64,000 nt of DNA. Source: Pannonibacter tanglangensis. Lineage in GTDB: Bacteria; Pseudomonadota; Alphaproteobacteria; Rhizobiales; Stappiaceae. The notes under the pieces are model-generated. The model searched no databases and was not told the DNA's origin. It worked only from the letters and a program-made list of their open reading frames with translations. The translations under genes were made by a program, and so were the position numbers. This document shows, piece by piece, positions 49,994 through 60,585 of this stretch. The stretch is from assembly GCF_009915685.1 (NCBI RefSeq), contig NZ_JAABLP010000002.1. One strand, 5' to 3'. Each line of letters begins with the position of its first letter. Position 1 is the first letter of the stretch.

Positions 49994-50785
49994 ATGATCC
50001 AGGACCGTCTGGCCTTTGCCCTTGATCTTGCCGAGCGCGCCGGGGCGCTTGGCCTGGACTATTTCCGCCGTCTCGAGACGCTGACGGTCACGGCCAAGGG
50101 GCATCAGGACCTCGTGTCGGAGGCGGACCGGGACGTGGAGACGCTGGTGCGGGACGCGCTGGCCGACCGGTTCCCGCAGGACGGCATCGTGGGCGAGGAA
50201 CACGGGCGCCTGGCCGGCAGTTCCGGGTTCACCTGGGTCATCGACCCGATCGACGGCACGGCCAATTTCGTCGCCGGCATCCCGCAGTGGTGCGTGGTGA
50301 TTTCCTGCGTCCACGAGGGCCGGACGGTGATCGGCATCACCTATGATCCGCTGGCGCGCGAGATGTTCCATGCGGTGCGGGGCGGTGGTGCCTTCGTGAA
50401 CGGGCGTCCGATGCGGGTCTCGTCGAGCGACAGCCTCGGACGCGGATCGGTCGGTGTCGGCTTCAGCGGACGCACCAAGGCCTGCGGCGCGGTGCAGGTG
50501 ATCGACGCGCTGGTGGACCGGGGCGGCGTCTTCTTCCGCAATGCCTCGGGCGGCCTGATGCTGGCCTATACGGCGTCCGGCCGTCTGATCGCCTATTGCG
50601 AGGCGCACATGCACGCCTGGGACTGCCTGGCGGGCCTGCTGATGATCGAGGAGGCCGGCGGTTTTGTCCCGGCTTTCGACGCCGAGGCCGCGCTCACGGC
50701 CGGCGTGCGCGTCATCGCCGGCGCGCGGGGCATCGAGGCGGATCTCACCGCGATCTGTGACGCGTCATTCCCGAAGGTTGCCTGA
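49994..50785 (+). CDS. suhB: Inositol-monophosphatase family protein (SuhB/CysQ/HisN-like)
   Basis: 263 aa. The metal and catalytic motifs are complete: G-E-E-H-G, W-V-I-D-P-I-D-G-T-A-N-F and the late A-W-D-C. Members dephosphorylate inositol phosphate, histidinol phosphate or PAP, so the exact substrate is uncertain; suhB is the best family name. It is followed by a candidate small RNA ending in a strong terminator. Confidence 0.8.
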   Translation: MIQDRLAFALDLAERAGALGLDYFRRLETLTVTAKGHQDLVSEADRDVETLVRDALADRFPQDGIVGEEHGRLAGSSGFTWVIDPIDGTANFVAGIPQWCVVISCVHEGRTVIGITYDPLAREMFHAVRGGGAFVNGRPMRVSSSDSLGRGSVGVGFSGRTKACGAVQVIDALVDRGGVFFRNASGGLMLAYTASGRLIAYCEAHMHAWDCLAGLLMIEEAGGFVPAFDAEAALTAGVRVIAGARGIEADLTAICDASFPKVA

Positions 50786-50899
50786 GGCACCCGAAAAAAC
50801 CGTGGCGTCTGCCGCGGCTGAGCTGGATGACCGGCCTCGACCTCGCCGAAGTCACGCCGGCCCAGTACAGCGCCGGGCCGGGACCGATGGGTCGCGGCC

Positions 50900-51030
50900 T
50901 CTATCTTTCAAGGAGTTACCCGGGAGAGACTTCGGCTCTCCGGTCCCGGGTCTCCGCTTCGCTCTCGCCCGTGATGACCAAGAAGGGCCTTGTCGGCACC
51001 TGGAGCCGGGGCGTCTGCCCCGGCTTTTTT
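50900..51030 (+). ncRNA. Candidate small RNA downstream of suhB
   Basis: The 268-bp gap after suhB ends in a perfect terminator and contains a compact structure: ACCCGGGA (50918-50925) pairs with TCCCGGGT (50944-50951), while GGAGAG (50923-50928) can instead pair with CTCTCC (50936-50941). A single-stranded CTTTCAAGGAGTT precedes it. Rfam describes an alphaproteobacterial small RNA named suhB (MmgR/alpha-r8) after that gene neighbourhood. I propose membership by place and structure only; the 5' end is not defined. Confidence 0.45.
51004..51030 (+). terminator. Strong intrinsic terminator after suhB / candidate sRNA
   Basis: AGCCGGGGC (51004-51012) pairs with GCCCCGGCT (51017-51025) around GTCT, with six T from 51025. 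It faces rightward and isolates suhB from the converging SDR gene. Confidence 0.95.
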
Positions 51031-51053
51031 ATTGGCCCTGCGCAGGCGCCGCG

Positions 51054-51800
51054 TCAGACGACCAGCGGTTCGTAGTCCTTGAAGCTGTCCGACGGGCGAT
51101 CATAGAGGCGGCCGGTGTCGGTGAAGTCGGGACGCAGCAGGCGGATGATCTGCGGCGCCACCTCTGCCGGATGCGGCAGGGTCTCCGGGTCTTCGCCCGG
51201 CATGGCCTTGGCCCGCATGGCGGTGCGCATGGCGCCCGGGTTCAGCAGGTTGGCACAGACGCCCATCGACCGGGTTTCAGCCGCATAGGTGCGCACAAGC
51301 GCCTCGAGTGCGGCCTTGGAGGCCGAGTAGGGGCCCCAGAAGGCCTTGCACTTGTGGGCGGCACTGGAGGTGAGGAACACGGCGCGGCCCGCATCCGACT
51401 GGCGCAGCAGCGGGTCGAGCGAACGGATCAGGCGCCAGTTGGCGGTGACGTTCAGCGCCATGACCTTGTCCCAGGTCTTGATGTCGACGTGGCCGAGGGG
51501 GGACAGGCCGCCGAGCATGCCGGCGTTGCCGACCAGCATGTCGAGCTTGCCCCAGCGCTCGTAGATCGCGGCGCCGAGCCGGTCGAGCCCGTCGTAGTCG
51601 GTCAGGTCGAGCGGCACCAGCGTGGCGCTGCCGCCGGCCGCCTTGATCTCGTCGTCCAGATCCTCGAGCCCGCCAACGGTGCGGGCGACGGCAATCACGT
51701 GCACGCCTTCGGCCGCAAGCGCCCGCGACAGGAAATAGCCGATGCCACGCGAGGCGCCGGTAACGACGGCCACGCGGCCCTGAAGTGAAGTCTCGGTCAT
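51054..51800 (-). CDS. Short-chain dehydrogenase/reductase
   Basis: 248 aa. The cofactor motif is V-T-G-A-S-R-G-I-G, followed by N-A-G-M-L and the catalytic Ser / Y-S-A-S-K set. The substrate is unknown. It follows purF in the same direction: ATG 51800 is 20 bp after the purF stop, while a GTG at 51824 would overlap that stop as GTGA. Rhizobiales often place an SDR here. Confidence 0.85.
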   Translation of the reverse strand: MTETSLQGRVAVVTGASRGIGYFLSRALAAEGVHVIAVARTVGGLEDLDDEIKAAGGSATLVPLDLTDYDGLDRLGAAIYERWGKLDMLVGNAGMLGGLSPLGHVDIKTWDKVMALNVTANWRLIRSLDPLLRQSDAGRAVFLTSSAAHKCKAFWGPYSASKAALEALVRTYAAETRSMGVCANLLNPGAMRTAMRAKAMPGEDPETLPHPAEVAPQIIRLLRPDFTDTGRLYDRPSDSFKDYEPLVV

Positions 51801-51820
51801 GGTCTTCTGTCTCTGACGGA

Positions 51821-53326
51821 TCACCGCATCTCGACCAGGCGCGGCGGCTTGCGGAACTCCACATCCTCCGACAGGTCGGTGAGCGGGGTCGGATAGTCGC
51901 CGGTGAAGCAGTGGTCGGTGAACTGCGGATCGGTGTTGTCGCGGCCCTCGTAGCCCATAGCCTTGTAGATCCCCTCGATGGAGAGGAAGGCAAGGCTGTC
52001 GGCGCCGATGAAGGCCCGCATCTCTTCCAGGTTGTAACGGGCGGCGAGCAGCTTCTCGCGCACGGGCGTGTCGATGCCGTAATAGTCGGAATAGCGGATC
52101 GGGGGGCTCGCGAGGCGGAAATGCACCTCGCGCGCGCCGGCATCGCGGATCATCTGGACGATCTTCAAGGAGGTCGTGCCGCGCACCAGACTGTCGTCGA
52201 TCAGCACCACGCGCTTGCCCTCGATCTGGGCGCGGTTGGCCGAGTGCTTGAGCTTGACGCCGAGGGTGCGGATCGACTGGGTCGGCTCGATGAAGGTGCG
52301 GCCGACATAGTGGTTGCGGATGATGCCGAGCTCGAAGGGCACGCCCGACTGCTGGCTGTAGCCGATGGCGGCGGGAACGCCGCTGTCGGGCACCGGAACC
52401 ACCACATCCGCATCGACATGGCTTTCCATGGCGAGCTGGGCGCCCATCTGGCGGCGCACGTCATAGACCGAGCGGCCGCCCACGACCGAATCCGGCCGGG
52501 CGAAGTAGACATACTCGAAGATGCAGGGGCGGGCCTTGCGGCGGCCGAAGGGGAAGTAGCTCTCGATGCCACCCGAGGTGCAGACGATGACCTCGCCATT
52601 CTCGATCTCGCGGATGAACTTGGCCCCGATGATGTCGAGGGCGCAGGTCTCGGAGGCGAGGATCGGGGCACCGTTCAGGTCGCCGAGCACCAGCGGGCGG
52701 ATGCCGAGCGGATCGCGGGCGCCGATCAGCTTCTTGCGCGTGAGGGCGACCAGCGAGTAGGCGCCTTCCATCTGCTGGATCGCCTCGATGAAGCGGTCGA
52801 CGATCTTGGGCTGGCGGCTGCGGGCCACGAGCTGGAGCACCACCTCGGAATCGGACGTGGACTGGCAGATGGCCCCGTCCCGGATGAGCTGGCGCCGCAA
52901 CGTCAGGCCATTGGTGAAGTTGCCGTTGTGGCAGATGGCGAAGCCGCCGCCGTCGAGCTCGGCAAACAGCGGCTGGACGTTGCGCAGGGCCGGTTCACCG
53001 GTGGTCGAGTAGCGCACATGGCCGACGGCGGCGGAGCCGGCGAGGCGGCTGATCGTCTCGGCGCTGGAGAAATGGTCGCCAACGAGACCCAGATGACGCT
53101 CGGAGCGGAACTGGTCGTTGTCGTCGTAGGTCACGATCCCGGCGGCTTCCTGGCCACGGTGCTGCAGGGCGTGGAGCCCGAGCGCGGTCAGGGCTGCGGC
53201 ATCCTCGTGCCCCAGAACGCCGAACACGCCGCACTCTTCGCGCAGCGTGTCGCCGTACAGGTCGTCGTCAGGCAGCCCGGTCGCGGGGTGCGCGGGCTGC
53301 AGCGGATGATGGGTCGTTCCGGTCAT
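51821..53326 (-). CDS. purF: Amidophosphoribosyltransferase
   Basis: 501 aa. First step of purine synthesis (PRPP to phosphoribosylamine). The glutaminase nucleophile is the Cys in R-E-E-C-G-V-F-G at about residue 32, exposed after removal of a propeptide. The PRPP site is V-V-L-I-D-D-S-L-V-R-G-T-T. ATG 53326 follows AGGA. It is downstream of cvpA in the same direction, as in many proteobacteria. Confidence 0.96.
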   Translation of the reverse strand: MTGTTHHPLQPAHPATGLPDDDLYGDTLREECGVFGVLGHEDAAALTALGLHALQHRGQEAAGIVTYDDNDQFRSERHLGLVGDHFSSAETISRLAGSAAVGHVRYSTTGEPALRNVQPLFAELDGGGFAICHNGNFTNGLTLRRQLIRDGAICQSTSDSEVVLQLVARSRQPKIVDRFIEAIQQMEGAYSLVALTRKKLIGARDPLGIRPLVLGDLNGAPILASETCALDIIGAKFIREIENGEVIVCTSGGIESYFPFGRRKARPCIFEYVYFARPDSVVGGRSVYDVRRQMGAQLAMESHVDADVVVPVPDSGVPAAIGYSQQSGVPFELGIIRNHYVGRTFIEPTQSIRTLGVKLKHSANRAQIEGKRVVLIDDSLVRGTTSLKIVQMIRDAGAREVHFRLASPPIRYSDYYGIDTPVREKLLAARYNLEEMRAFIGADSLAFLSIEGIYKAMGYEGRDNTDPQFTDHCFTGDYPTPLTDLSEDVEFRKPPRLVEMR

Positions 53327-53375
53327 GGCGATGTCCTCGCTCTTCACGGGCCGGACGGGACCGGCCCAGCCTGGC

Positions 53376-54056
53376 TCAGTTTCCGGTGCCACCGGTGGTC
53401 AGTTGCTCGATGCCCCGGCGCTCGGCCGGCGAGTAGCCCGTGTTCTCGTCCGGTGCCGGCGTCGTTCCCGGTGCTGTTCCTGGCGCCGTTCCCTGCGTCT
53501 GGCCGGCCCCCGCGCCCGAGGTGGCGGCCGCTGGGGCCTGCCGGCTCGAGCGGATCCGGTCGAGGATCGCGGCCTCGGGATCTTCAGGCAGCGCCGCGAT
53601 GAGCTGGTCGCCGACATGGACCAGCAGGTCACGCGACTTGGCCTGGGCCACCCAGTCCGGCTGGCGCTCTGCCGGCACGAACCAGTTGAAGAACAGCATG
53701 GCGACGACGACCAGCAGCATGCCACGGGCCGCGCCAAAGACGAAGCCCAGCGTGCGGTCGAGCGCGCCGATCCGGCTGTCCAGCACGAAATCGGAAATGC
53801 GCATCGTGATGTAGCTCACGATGATCAGGGTCAGCAGGAACACGCCGGCCACGGAGGCGCCAAGCGCCACGTACTCGTTGCTGATGTACTGGCGCGCAAA
53901 GGGCAGCACGTAGCCGTAGAGGAAATAGGCGCTGGCTGCGGCGGCAACCCAGGAGGCGATCGACAGCACCTCGCGCACGAAGCCGCGCACCATCGCCAGG
54001 ACGGCGGACACCAGCATGATGACGAGAAGAATTCCGTCCAGAAGCGTGATCGGCAT
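53376..54056 (-). CDS. cvpA: CvpA-family membrane protein
   Basis: About 226 aa. The conserved opening is M-P-I-T-L-L-D-G-I-L-L with four membrane helices in the first 130 residues, then a Pro/Thr/Gly-rich tail (G-T-A-P-G-T-A-P-G-T repeats). The family is linked to colicin V production and bile/envelope stress; the biochemical role is unresolved. An ATG at 54074 would add six residues. It lies between radA and purF. Confidence 0.88.
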   Translation of the reverse strand: MPITLLDGILLVIMLVSAVLAMVRGFVREVLSIASWVAAAASAYFLYGYVLPFARQYISNEYVALGASVAGVFLLTLIIVSYITMRISDFVLDSRIGALDRTLGFVFGAARGMLLVVVAMLFFNWFVPAERQPDWVAQAKSRDLLVHVGDQLIAALPEDPEAAILDRIRSSRQAPAAATSGAGAGQTQGTAPGTAPGTTPAPDENTGYSPAERRGIEQLTTGGTGN

Positions 54057-54164
54057 TGCTCGGTCTGTCCTCATGTCCCGCGCGGCGCACCGGACATAAG
54101 CCGGATGGCCCTTGCGCGCAAGGGTCGGGTCAACTTCCGTTCCGGCTAAGCGTTGTTCCGCGTC

Positions 54165-55604
<1,440 letters not shown>

Positions 55605-55606
55605 GG

Positions 55607-56791
55607 TCAGAGATCCTCGCCGAGCGGCCCGTAGACGCGCCTGTGGCGGCGCCCGAGCCCGGTCAGCAGTTCGTAGTCAATGGTTTCGGCGGCGGCGGCG
55701 ACCGCCGTGATGTCGGCATTCGGCCCGAGCAGCTCGACCCGGGCACCGCGCCTTGCAAGGTCTGCCGGAACATCGGTGACGTCGACCGCCATCAGATCCA
55801 TGGAAATCCGGCCGAACAGGGGCACCCGGTGACCGGCAAGCCAGGCGGTCGCGCCCGGGCGGTCGTCGGAGCCGCCGGCGCGGCGGTGATAGCCGTCGCC
55901 ATAGCCGGTCGACAGGATCGCCAGACGCGTGGGACGGGTCGTGACCTGGGCCTGGCCGTAGCCGACCGGCGTGCCGGCTGCAACCGTGCGCAGCTGCAGG
56001 ATGTGCGCCTCGAGCCGCAGCACGGGGGCGAGGCGCAGCGGATCGCCCTCGTGGATCTCGCCGCCGTAGAGCGCGATGCCCGGGCGCACCAGATCGAAGT
56101 GGAAATCGGGCCCGAGATAGACGCCGGCCGAATTGGCGAGCGAGCGCGGCAGACCGGGAAACCGCGCCGACAGCGCCTCGAACCGGGCAAGCTGCGTGCG
56201 GTTGAAGGGCGAGACGGGGCTGGAGCCGCACGCCAGATGGCTCATCACCAGACTGATGCGGAAGGCGCGCGTCAGGACACTGTCCGCGGCGATCCGGGCC
56301 GCATCCTCCTCGGGCAGGCCGAGGCGGTTCATGCCGGTGTCCAGATGCAGGGCCGCCTCGAGCGGCACCTTGCGGCTGCGGCAGAAGAGGGCCCAGTCCT
56401 CGACCTCGGGCAGGGAGCCGAGCACCGGCCTGAGCCGCGCCTCCGCATAGAGCGGGGCGGCGCCCGGCAGCAGCCCGTTGAGCACGTAGATCACCGCCGA
56501 GGGCGCCTCGCGCCGGGCGGCGAGCCCTTCCTGGGGCAGGGCGACGAAGAAGGTGGAACAGCCGGCGGCAGACAGGGCGCGCACGACCGGGCCGATGCCG
56601 CAGCCATAGGCGTCGGACTTGATCGTGGCCGCCACCGCGGTCGCGGGACCGACGACCCCGGTGATCGCCTGCCAGTTGCGCGCGATTGCGGCCGGGTCGA
56701 TCGTCAGCACGCTGCCATGGCCCGCGTCATCGACCGTCACCCGGGCTCTGCGGGCGGCTGGCGGCGGGGGAACGGTCTGGGGATCGGTCAT
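55607..56791 (-). CDS. alr: Alanine racemase
   Basis: 394 aa. The PLP lysine is in A-T-I-K-S-D-A-Y-G, the second catalytic base Tyr in V-G-Y-G, and the closing G-R-I-S-M-D-L-M-A-V-D-V-T is typical. It provides D-alanine for peptidoglycan. ATG 56791 is used; a TTG at 56812 would add seven residues. Confidence 0.94.
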   Translation of the reverse strand: MTDPQTVPPPPAARRARVTVDDAGHGSVLTIDPAAIARNWQAITGVVGPATAVAATIKSDAYGCGIGPVVRALSAAGCSTFFVALPQEGLAARREAPSAVIYVLNGLLPGAAPLYAEARLRPVLGSLPEVEDWALFCRSRKVPLEAALHLDTGMNRLGLPEEDAARIAADSVLTRAFRISLVMSHLACGSSPVSPFNRTQLARFEALSARFPGLPRSLANSAGVYLGPDFHFDLVRPGIALYGGEIHEGDPLRLAPVLRLEAHILQLRTVAAGTPVGYGQAQVTTRPTRLAILSTGYGDGYHRRAGGSDDRPGATAWLAGHRVPLFGRISMDLMAVDVTDVPADLARRGARVELLGPNADITAVAAAAETIDYELLTGLGRRHRRVYGPLGEDL

Positions 56792-56877
56792 GCAGGCAGT
56801 CTCATCCGGCAACGGGGCGGCAGGCGGGCGAATCGCGGCCCCTGCCGGATGACGCCATCATAAGGGGTCGGGCGGCG

Positions 56878-58362
56878 TTACTCGAGCCGCTCGGGCAGAT
56901 ACTGGTCTTCGGCCAGATCCGAGAAGCGCGTGAACTCGCCCTGGAAGTGGAGCTGCGCGGTGCCGGTGGGGCCATGACGCTGCTTGGCGATGATGACTTC
57001 GGCCTTGCCCTTCACCCGCTCGAACTTGTCGCGCCAGGCTTCATACTCGGGCGTGCCTTCCTCGGGCTGGGTCTTGGAGAGGTAGTACTCCTCGCGGAAC
57101 ACGAACAGCACCACGTCGGCGTCCTGTTCGATCGAGCCCGATTCGCGCAGGTCCGACAGCTGCGGCCGCTTGTCATCGCGCGATTCCACCTGACGCGACA
57201 GCTGCGACAGGGCGATGATCGGCACGTTCAGCTCCTTGGCGAGCGCCTTCAGGCCCGTGGTGATCTCGGTGATTTCCTGCACGCGGTTGGCCCCGTTCTT
57301 CTGGGAGCCGGACAGGAGCTGGATATAGTCGACGATGAGCAGGTCGAGGCCGCGCTGGCGCTTGAGACGGCGGGCGCGGGCGACAAGCGAGGCGATGGAG
57401 ATGCCACCGGTCTGGTCGACATAGAGCGGCACCGTCTGCATGATCTGGGCGCAGGCGGCCAGCTTCTCGAACTCGGCCTCGGTGATGTCGCCGCGACGGA
57501 TCTTCGAGGAGGAGATCTCGGCCTGTTCGGAAATGATACGGGTGGCGAGCTGTTCGGCCGACATTTCCAGCGAGAAGAAGCCGACGACGCCGCCGTTGAC
57601 CGTCTTCATCGTGCCGTCGGGCTGCTCCTCGGACATGTAGGCCTGGGCCACGTTGAAGGCGATGTTGGTGGCGAGCGACGTCTTGCCCATGGCGGGACGG
57701 CCGGCCAGCACGATCAGGTCCGAATGCTGCAGGCCGCCCATGAGGCGGTCAAGATCGGTGAGGCCCGAGGAGATGCCCGACAGCGCGCCTTCGCGGTTGT
57801 AGGCGGCATGGGCCATCTGGATGGTTTCGGTCAGGGCGTCGCCGAAGGAGACGAACCCGCCTTCGCTGCGGCCCTTTTCGGCCAGTTCAAACAGCCGCCG
57901 CTCGGCATCGTCGATCTGCTGGTTCGGCGGCATGTCGATCGGCGCGTCGAAGGCGATGTTGACCATGTCCTCGCCGATGCGGATCAGGTTCCGCCGGACG
58001 GCGAGGTCATAGATCGTGCGGCCGTAGTCCTCGGCGTTGATGATGGAGGCGGCGTCGGCGGCCAGGCGCAGCAGGTACTGGGTGGCGCTGAGATCGGCGA
58101 TCCTGGTGTCGGCCGGGTAGAAGGTCTTCAGCGTGATCGGGGAGGCGGTCTTGCCGGCGCGGATCAGCTGGCCGATCTTCTCGTAGATGTCCTTGTGCGG
58201 GGGCAGGAAGAAATGATGCGCCTCGAGAAAGTCCGAGACCCGGTAATAGGTCTCGTTGTTGACGAGAATGGCGCCCAGAAGCTGGCGTTCGGCCTCCGCA
58301 TTGTGCGGTGCGACGCGCACGCTGTCCGACACGGTCTCGACCTTCTGAATGCTGCCTTTCAT
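56878..58362 (-). CDS. dnaB: Replicative DNA helicase DnaB
   Basis: 494 aa, unbroken by an intein. The N-terminal domain A-P-H-N-A-E-A-E-R-Q-L-L-G-A-I-L is followed by Walker A G-R-P-A-M-G-K-T-S, Walker B L-L-I-V-D-Y-I-Q-L-L and the R-E-S-G-S-I-E-Q-D-A-D-V-V segment. It unwinds DNA at the fork. The AT-rich stretch at 58430-58470 probably holds its promoter. Confidence 0.97.
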   Translation of the reverse strand: MKGSIQKVETVSDSVRVAPHNAEAERQLLGAILVNNETYYRVSDFLEAHHFFLPPHKDIYEKIGQLIRAGKTASPITLKTFYPADTRIADLSATQYLLRLAADAASIINAEDYGRTIYDLAVRRNLIRIGEDMVNIAFDAPIDMPPNQQIDDAERRLFELAEKGRSEGGFVSFGDALTETIQMAHAAYNREGALSGISSGLTDLDRLMGGLQHSDLIVLAGRPAMGKTSLATNIAFNVAQAYMSEEQPDGTMKTVNGGVVGFFSLEMSAEQLATRIISEQAEISSSKIRRGDITEAEFEKLAACAQIMQTVPLYVDQTGGISIASLVARARRLKRQRGLDLLIVDYIQLLSGSQKNGANRVQEITEITTGLKALAKELNVPIIALSQLSRQVESRDDKRPQLSDLRESGSIEQDADVVLFVFREEYYLSKTQPEEGTPEYEAWRDKFERVKGKAEVIIAKQRHGPTGTAQLHFQGEFTRFSDLAEDQYLPERLE

Positions 58363-58550
58363 GGGATCCCCCGGATAACGCCCCCCTTCGTTTACCGGCG
58401 TTGGAGCGGCAGGAAAAGCGAGGAGTTAGCAGCGCGTTAATAACGAGTGTGACGTGAAAATCAGCGGGGACAAACCCGAAAGTTTGCCTTGACGCGCCAG
58501 CATCGGGCGCTCTCGGGCCGGGGCAGCCCCTGCCAAGCCGGCAAATGCAA

Positions 58551-58574
58551 ACGGCGCCCCGCGAGGGGCGCCGT
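58551..58574 (-). terminator. Terminator of the ribosomal-protein operon
   Basis: ACGGCGCCCC (58551-58560) and GGGGCGCCGT (58565-58574) form a perfect 10-bp stem with a four-base loop. Read leftward it is followed by TTTGCATTTG, and it lies 29 bp beyond the rplI stop. Confidence 0.88.
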
Positions 58575-58602
58575 CGGTATCCACCACGAAGGGGAGGCTG
58601 GA

Positions 58603-59166
58603 TCAGGCGTCGTCGCCTTCGCCCTCGTCCTCGCCGTCCTCGGCTTCTTCTTCCTCGAACTCGAACACGTCCTGCTCGCGGGCGGTCAGGTCCTCGCCGG
58701 CAGCCTGGCGCTCGGCTTCGTCAGCGGAGCGGGCGACGTTGATCGAGACGGAGACCTCGACTTCCGGGTGCAGGGCGATGGCAACGCTGTGCAGGCCGAT
58801 GGTCTTGATCGGGGTTGCCAGATGCACCTGGCCGCGGCCGATGGTGAAGCCGCCGGCGGTCGCCACTTCGGCGATGTCGCGCGGGGAGACGGACCCGTAG
58901 AGCTGGCCGGTCTCGGAGGCGGAACGGATGACCACGAAGGTCTGGCCGTTCAGCTTGCCGGCAACGGCCTCGGCGTCCTTGCGGCGCTCCAGGTTGCGGG
59001 CTTCGAGCTGGGCGCGCTCGGCTTCAAACTTGGCAAGGTTTGCCTTGTTGGCGCGCAGCGCCTTGCCCTGCGGCAGCAGGAAATTGCGGGCGTAACCGTC
59101 GCGGACGCGAACCTTGTCGCCCATCTGGCCAAGCTTGGCCACGCGCTCGAGCAGAATGACTTCCAT
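58603..59166 (-). CDS. rplI: 50S ribosomal protein L9
   Basis: 187 aa. The start M-E-V-I-L-L-E-R-V-A-K-L-G and V-R-D-G-Y-A-R-N-F-L-L-P are diagnostic. The C-terminal 25 residues are almost all acidic, an extension common in alphaproteobacteria. It lies 208 bp after rpsR, with a hairpin in between. Confidence 0.97.
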   Translation of the reverse strand: MEVILLERVAKLGQMGDKVRVRDGYARNFLLPQGKALRANKANLAKFEAERAQLEARNLERRKDAEAVAGKLNGQTFVVIRSASETGQLYGSVSPRDIAEVATAGGFTIGRGQVHLATPIKTIGLHSVAIALHPEVEVSVSINVARSADEAERQAAGEDLTAREQDVFEFEEEEAEDGEDEGEGDDA

Positions 59167-59321
59167 GTGACTTCTCCAGTCGGTCTGTCCCGTCCGGGGC
59201 TGGGATGCCTGCCCGTGCCAGACGGTTAGAGGCCGATCACGAACCCGTCGGCCCCAATCCGGGATTGCCGGCTCTCGTGCGCCGCCTGCCCCTCAAGGCG
59301 GCGGCGCCCGGAAAACCGACA

Positions 59322-59354
59322 GGGCCGCGGCAGGATCGAGATCCGCCGCGGCCC
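59322..59354. terminator. Strong hairpin between rpsR and rplI
   Basis: GGGCCGCGG (59322-59330) pairs exactly with CCGCGGCCC (59346-59354), with GGAT/ATCC pairing inside. Read leftward it is followed within a few bases by GGTTTT. It could partly terminate rpsF-rpsR or act as a processing site. Confidence 0.6.
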
Positions 59355-59374
59355 GGTTTCGGGAAGCCCCGAAC

Positions 59375-59623
59375 TTACTTGATGACGAAGGGCAGCAGGG
59401 CCAGCAGGCGGGCACGCTTGATGGCGCGGGCCAGCTCACGCTGCTTCTTCGCGGAGACCGCGGTGATGCGGCTCGGGACGATCTTGCCGCGCTCGGAGAT
59501 GTAGCGCTGCAGCAGACGGATGTCCTTGTAGTCGATGACCGGGGCGCCGTTGCCGGAGAACGGGCAGGTCTTGCGACGACGGAAGAACGGACGACGGGCG
59601 GGGATCTGAGCGATTTCGGACAT
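59375..59623 (-). CDS. rpsR: 30S ribosomal protein S18
   Basis: 82 aa. The core I-D-Y-K-D-I-R-L-L-Q-R-Y-I-S-E-R-G-K-I-V-P-S-R is standard S18. The ATG at 59623 has GGAG overlapping the rpsF end; the TTG two codons upstream is less likely. Confidence 0.97.
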   Translation of the reverse strand: MSEIAQIPARRPFFRRRKTCPFSGNGAPVIDYKDIRLLQRYISERGKIVPSRITAVSAKKQRELARAIKRARLLALLPFVIK

Positions 59624-59629
59624 TCTCAA

Positions 59630-60061
59630 TTACTCCGCATCTGCACGACGGGGACCACGGGCCGGACGGTCGGACCGTTCCGGGCGGTCGCTGCGCTCGC
59701 CGCCGAAGCGGTCGTCGCGGCGGCGACGGTCATCGCGGTCACGCTTCTGCATCATGGCAGACTGCTCTTCATCGTGAGCCTCGACCTTGAGGGTCATGAA
59801 GCGCAGGATGTCTTCGTTGATGCCCATCTGACGTTCCATCTCGGCGACCGCGGCGTGCGGGGCGTCGATGTTCATCATCGTGTAGTGAGCCTTGCGGTTC
59901 TTCTTCACGCGGTAGGCGAGGGAGCGCAGGCCCCAGTTCTCGATCTTGCCGACCTTGCCACCGTTGGCTTCGATCAGGCCCTTGTACTGCTCGACGAGCT
60001 GCTCGACCTGCTGGGTCGACACGTCCTGGCGGGCCAGGAACACGTGTTCATAAAGCGGCAT
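59630..60061 (-). CDS. rpsF: 30S ribosomal protein S6
   Basis: 143 aa. M-P-L-Y-E-H-V-F-L-A-R-Q-D-V and G-L-R-S-L-A-Y are diagnostic. The C-terminus has a charged tail rich in Arg/Asp (R-S-D-R-P-E-R-S-D-R), longer than E. coli S6 but usual in this class. It is first in rpsF-rpsR-rplI, with AGAAAGG before the ATG. Confidence 0.97.
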   Translation of the reverse strand: MPLYEHVFLARQDVSTQQVEQLVEQYKGLIEANGGKVGKIENWGLRSLAYRVKKNRKAHYTMMNIDAPHAAVAEMERQMGINEDILRFMTLKVEAHDEEQSAMMQKRDRDDRRRRDDRFGGERSDRPERSDRPARGPRRADAE

Positions 60062-60585
60062 GTGTGCTTGCCTTTCTGTGTGTCAATCGGACGGGCCTGG
60101 CGCAAAGCCTCTACGTGCCTACGGAAAGGAACGTATTAGTCCTACGAGAGCGGAGACACGGGAAGTCGGATCCCTCACGATCCTGACATGCCTTCAGAGA
60201 CATGTCCCTCCGTTCAGCCACCAGCCAAGGTCCCGGACGAGGCCTGCTTCATACAGCAACCGGCACGGAATGCAAGGCGTAACCCGCGCCCGGCCCGCAC
60301 CCGGCGTGAAAATCCGCACTGCCCCGGCCCGCGCGCGCCGGGGGGCGGCCGGGTGCGAAAGGCCCCAAGACGGGGAAAACCCCCGCATTTCCCGACGTCG
60401 GGCCCGGACCAGTGCATGCCGGAGGCTTGACAGGGGCGCTCTCGTCAGACCATTAGCGGCGCAAGTGCGGGCGCTTGCTCCTTCAACACTGACGTGCCGG
60501 TCGGTGGTGCGGAGCCTCCAGGCAGCCCACAGGACAGACGGATCGTGGCCGGCAAGACCCCGGCCGCGGCAGCGGAGGCACAGGC
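60062..60585. other. Divergent intergenic region between rpsF and fabD
   Basis: About 520 bp holding promoters for both directions. On the minus strand TAATAC at about 60132-60137 could be a -10 for rpsF. From 60280 to 60420 the sequence is GC-rich without a believable frame. No RNA gene was recognised. Confidence 0.5.

Noticed and set aside
50827..51075. 82-codon frame after suhB
   Set aside because: It runs through the terminator hairpin and the end of the SDR gene, and has no recognisable protein feature.
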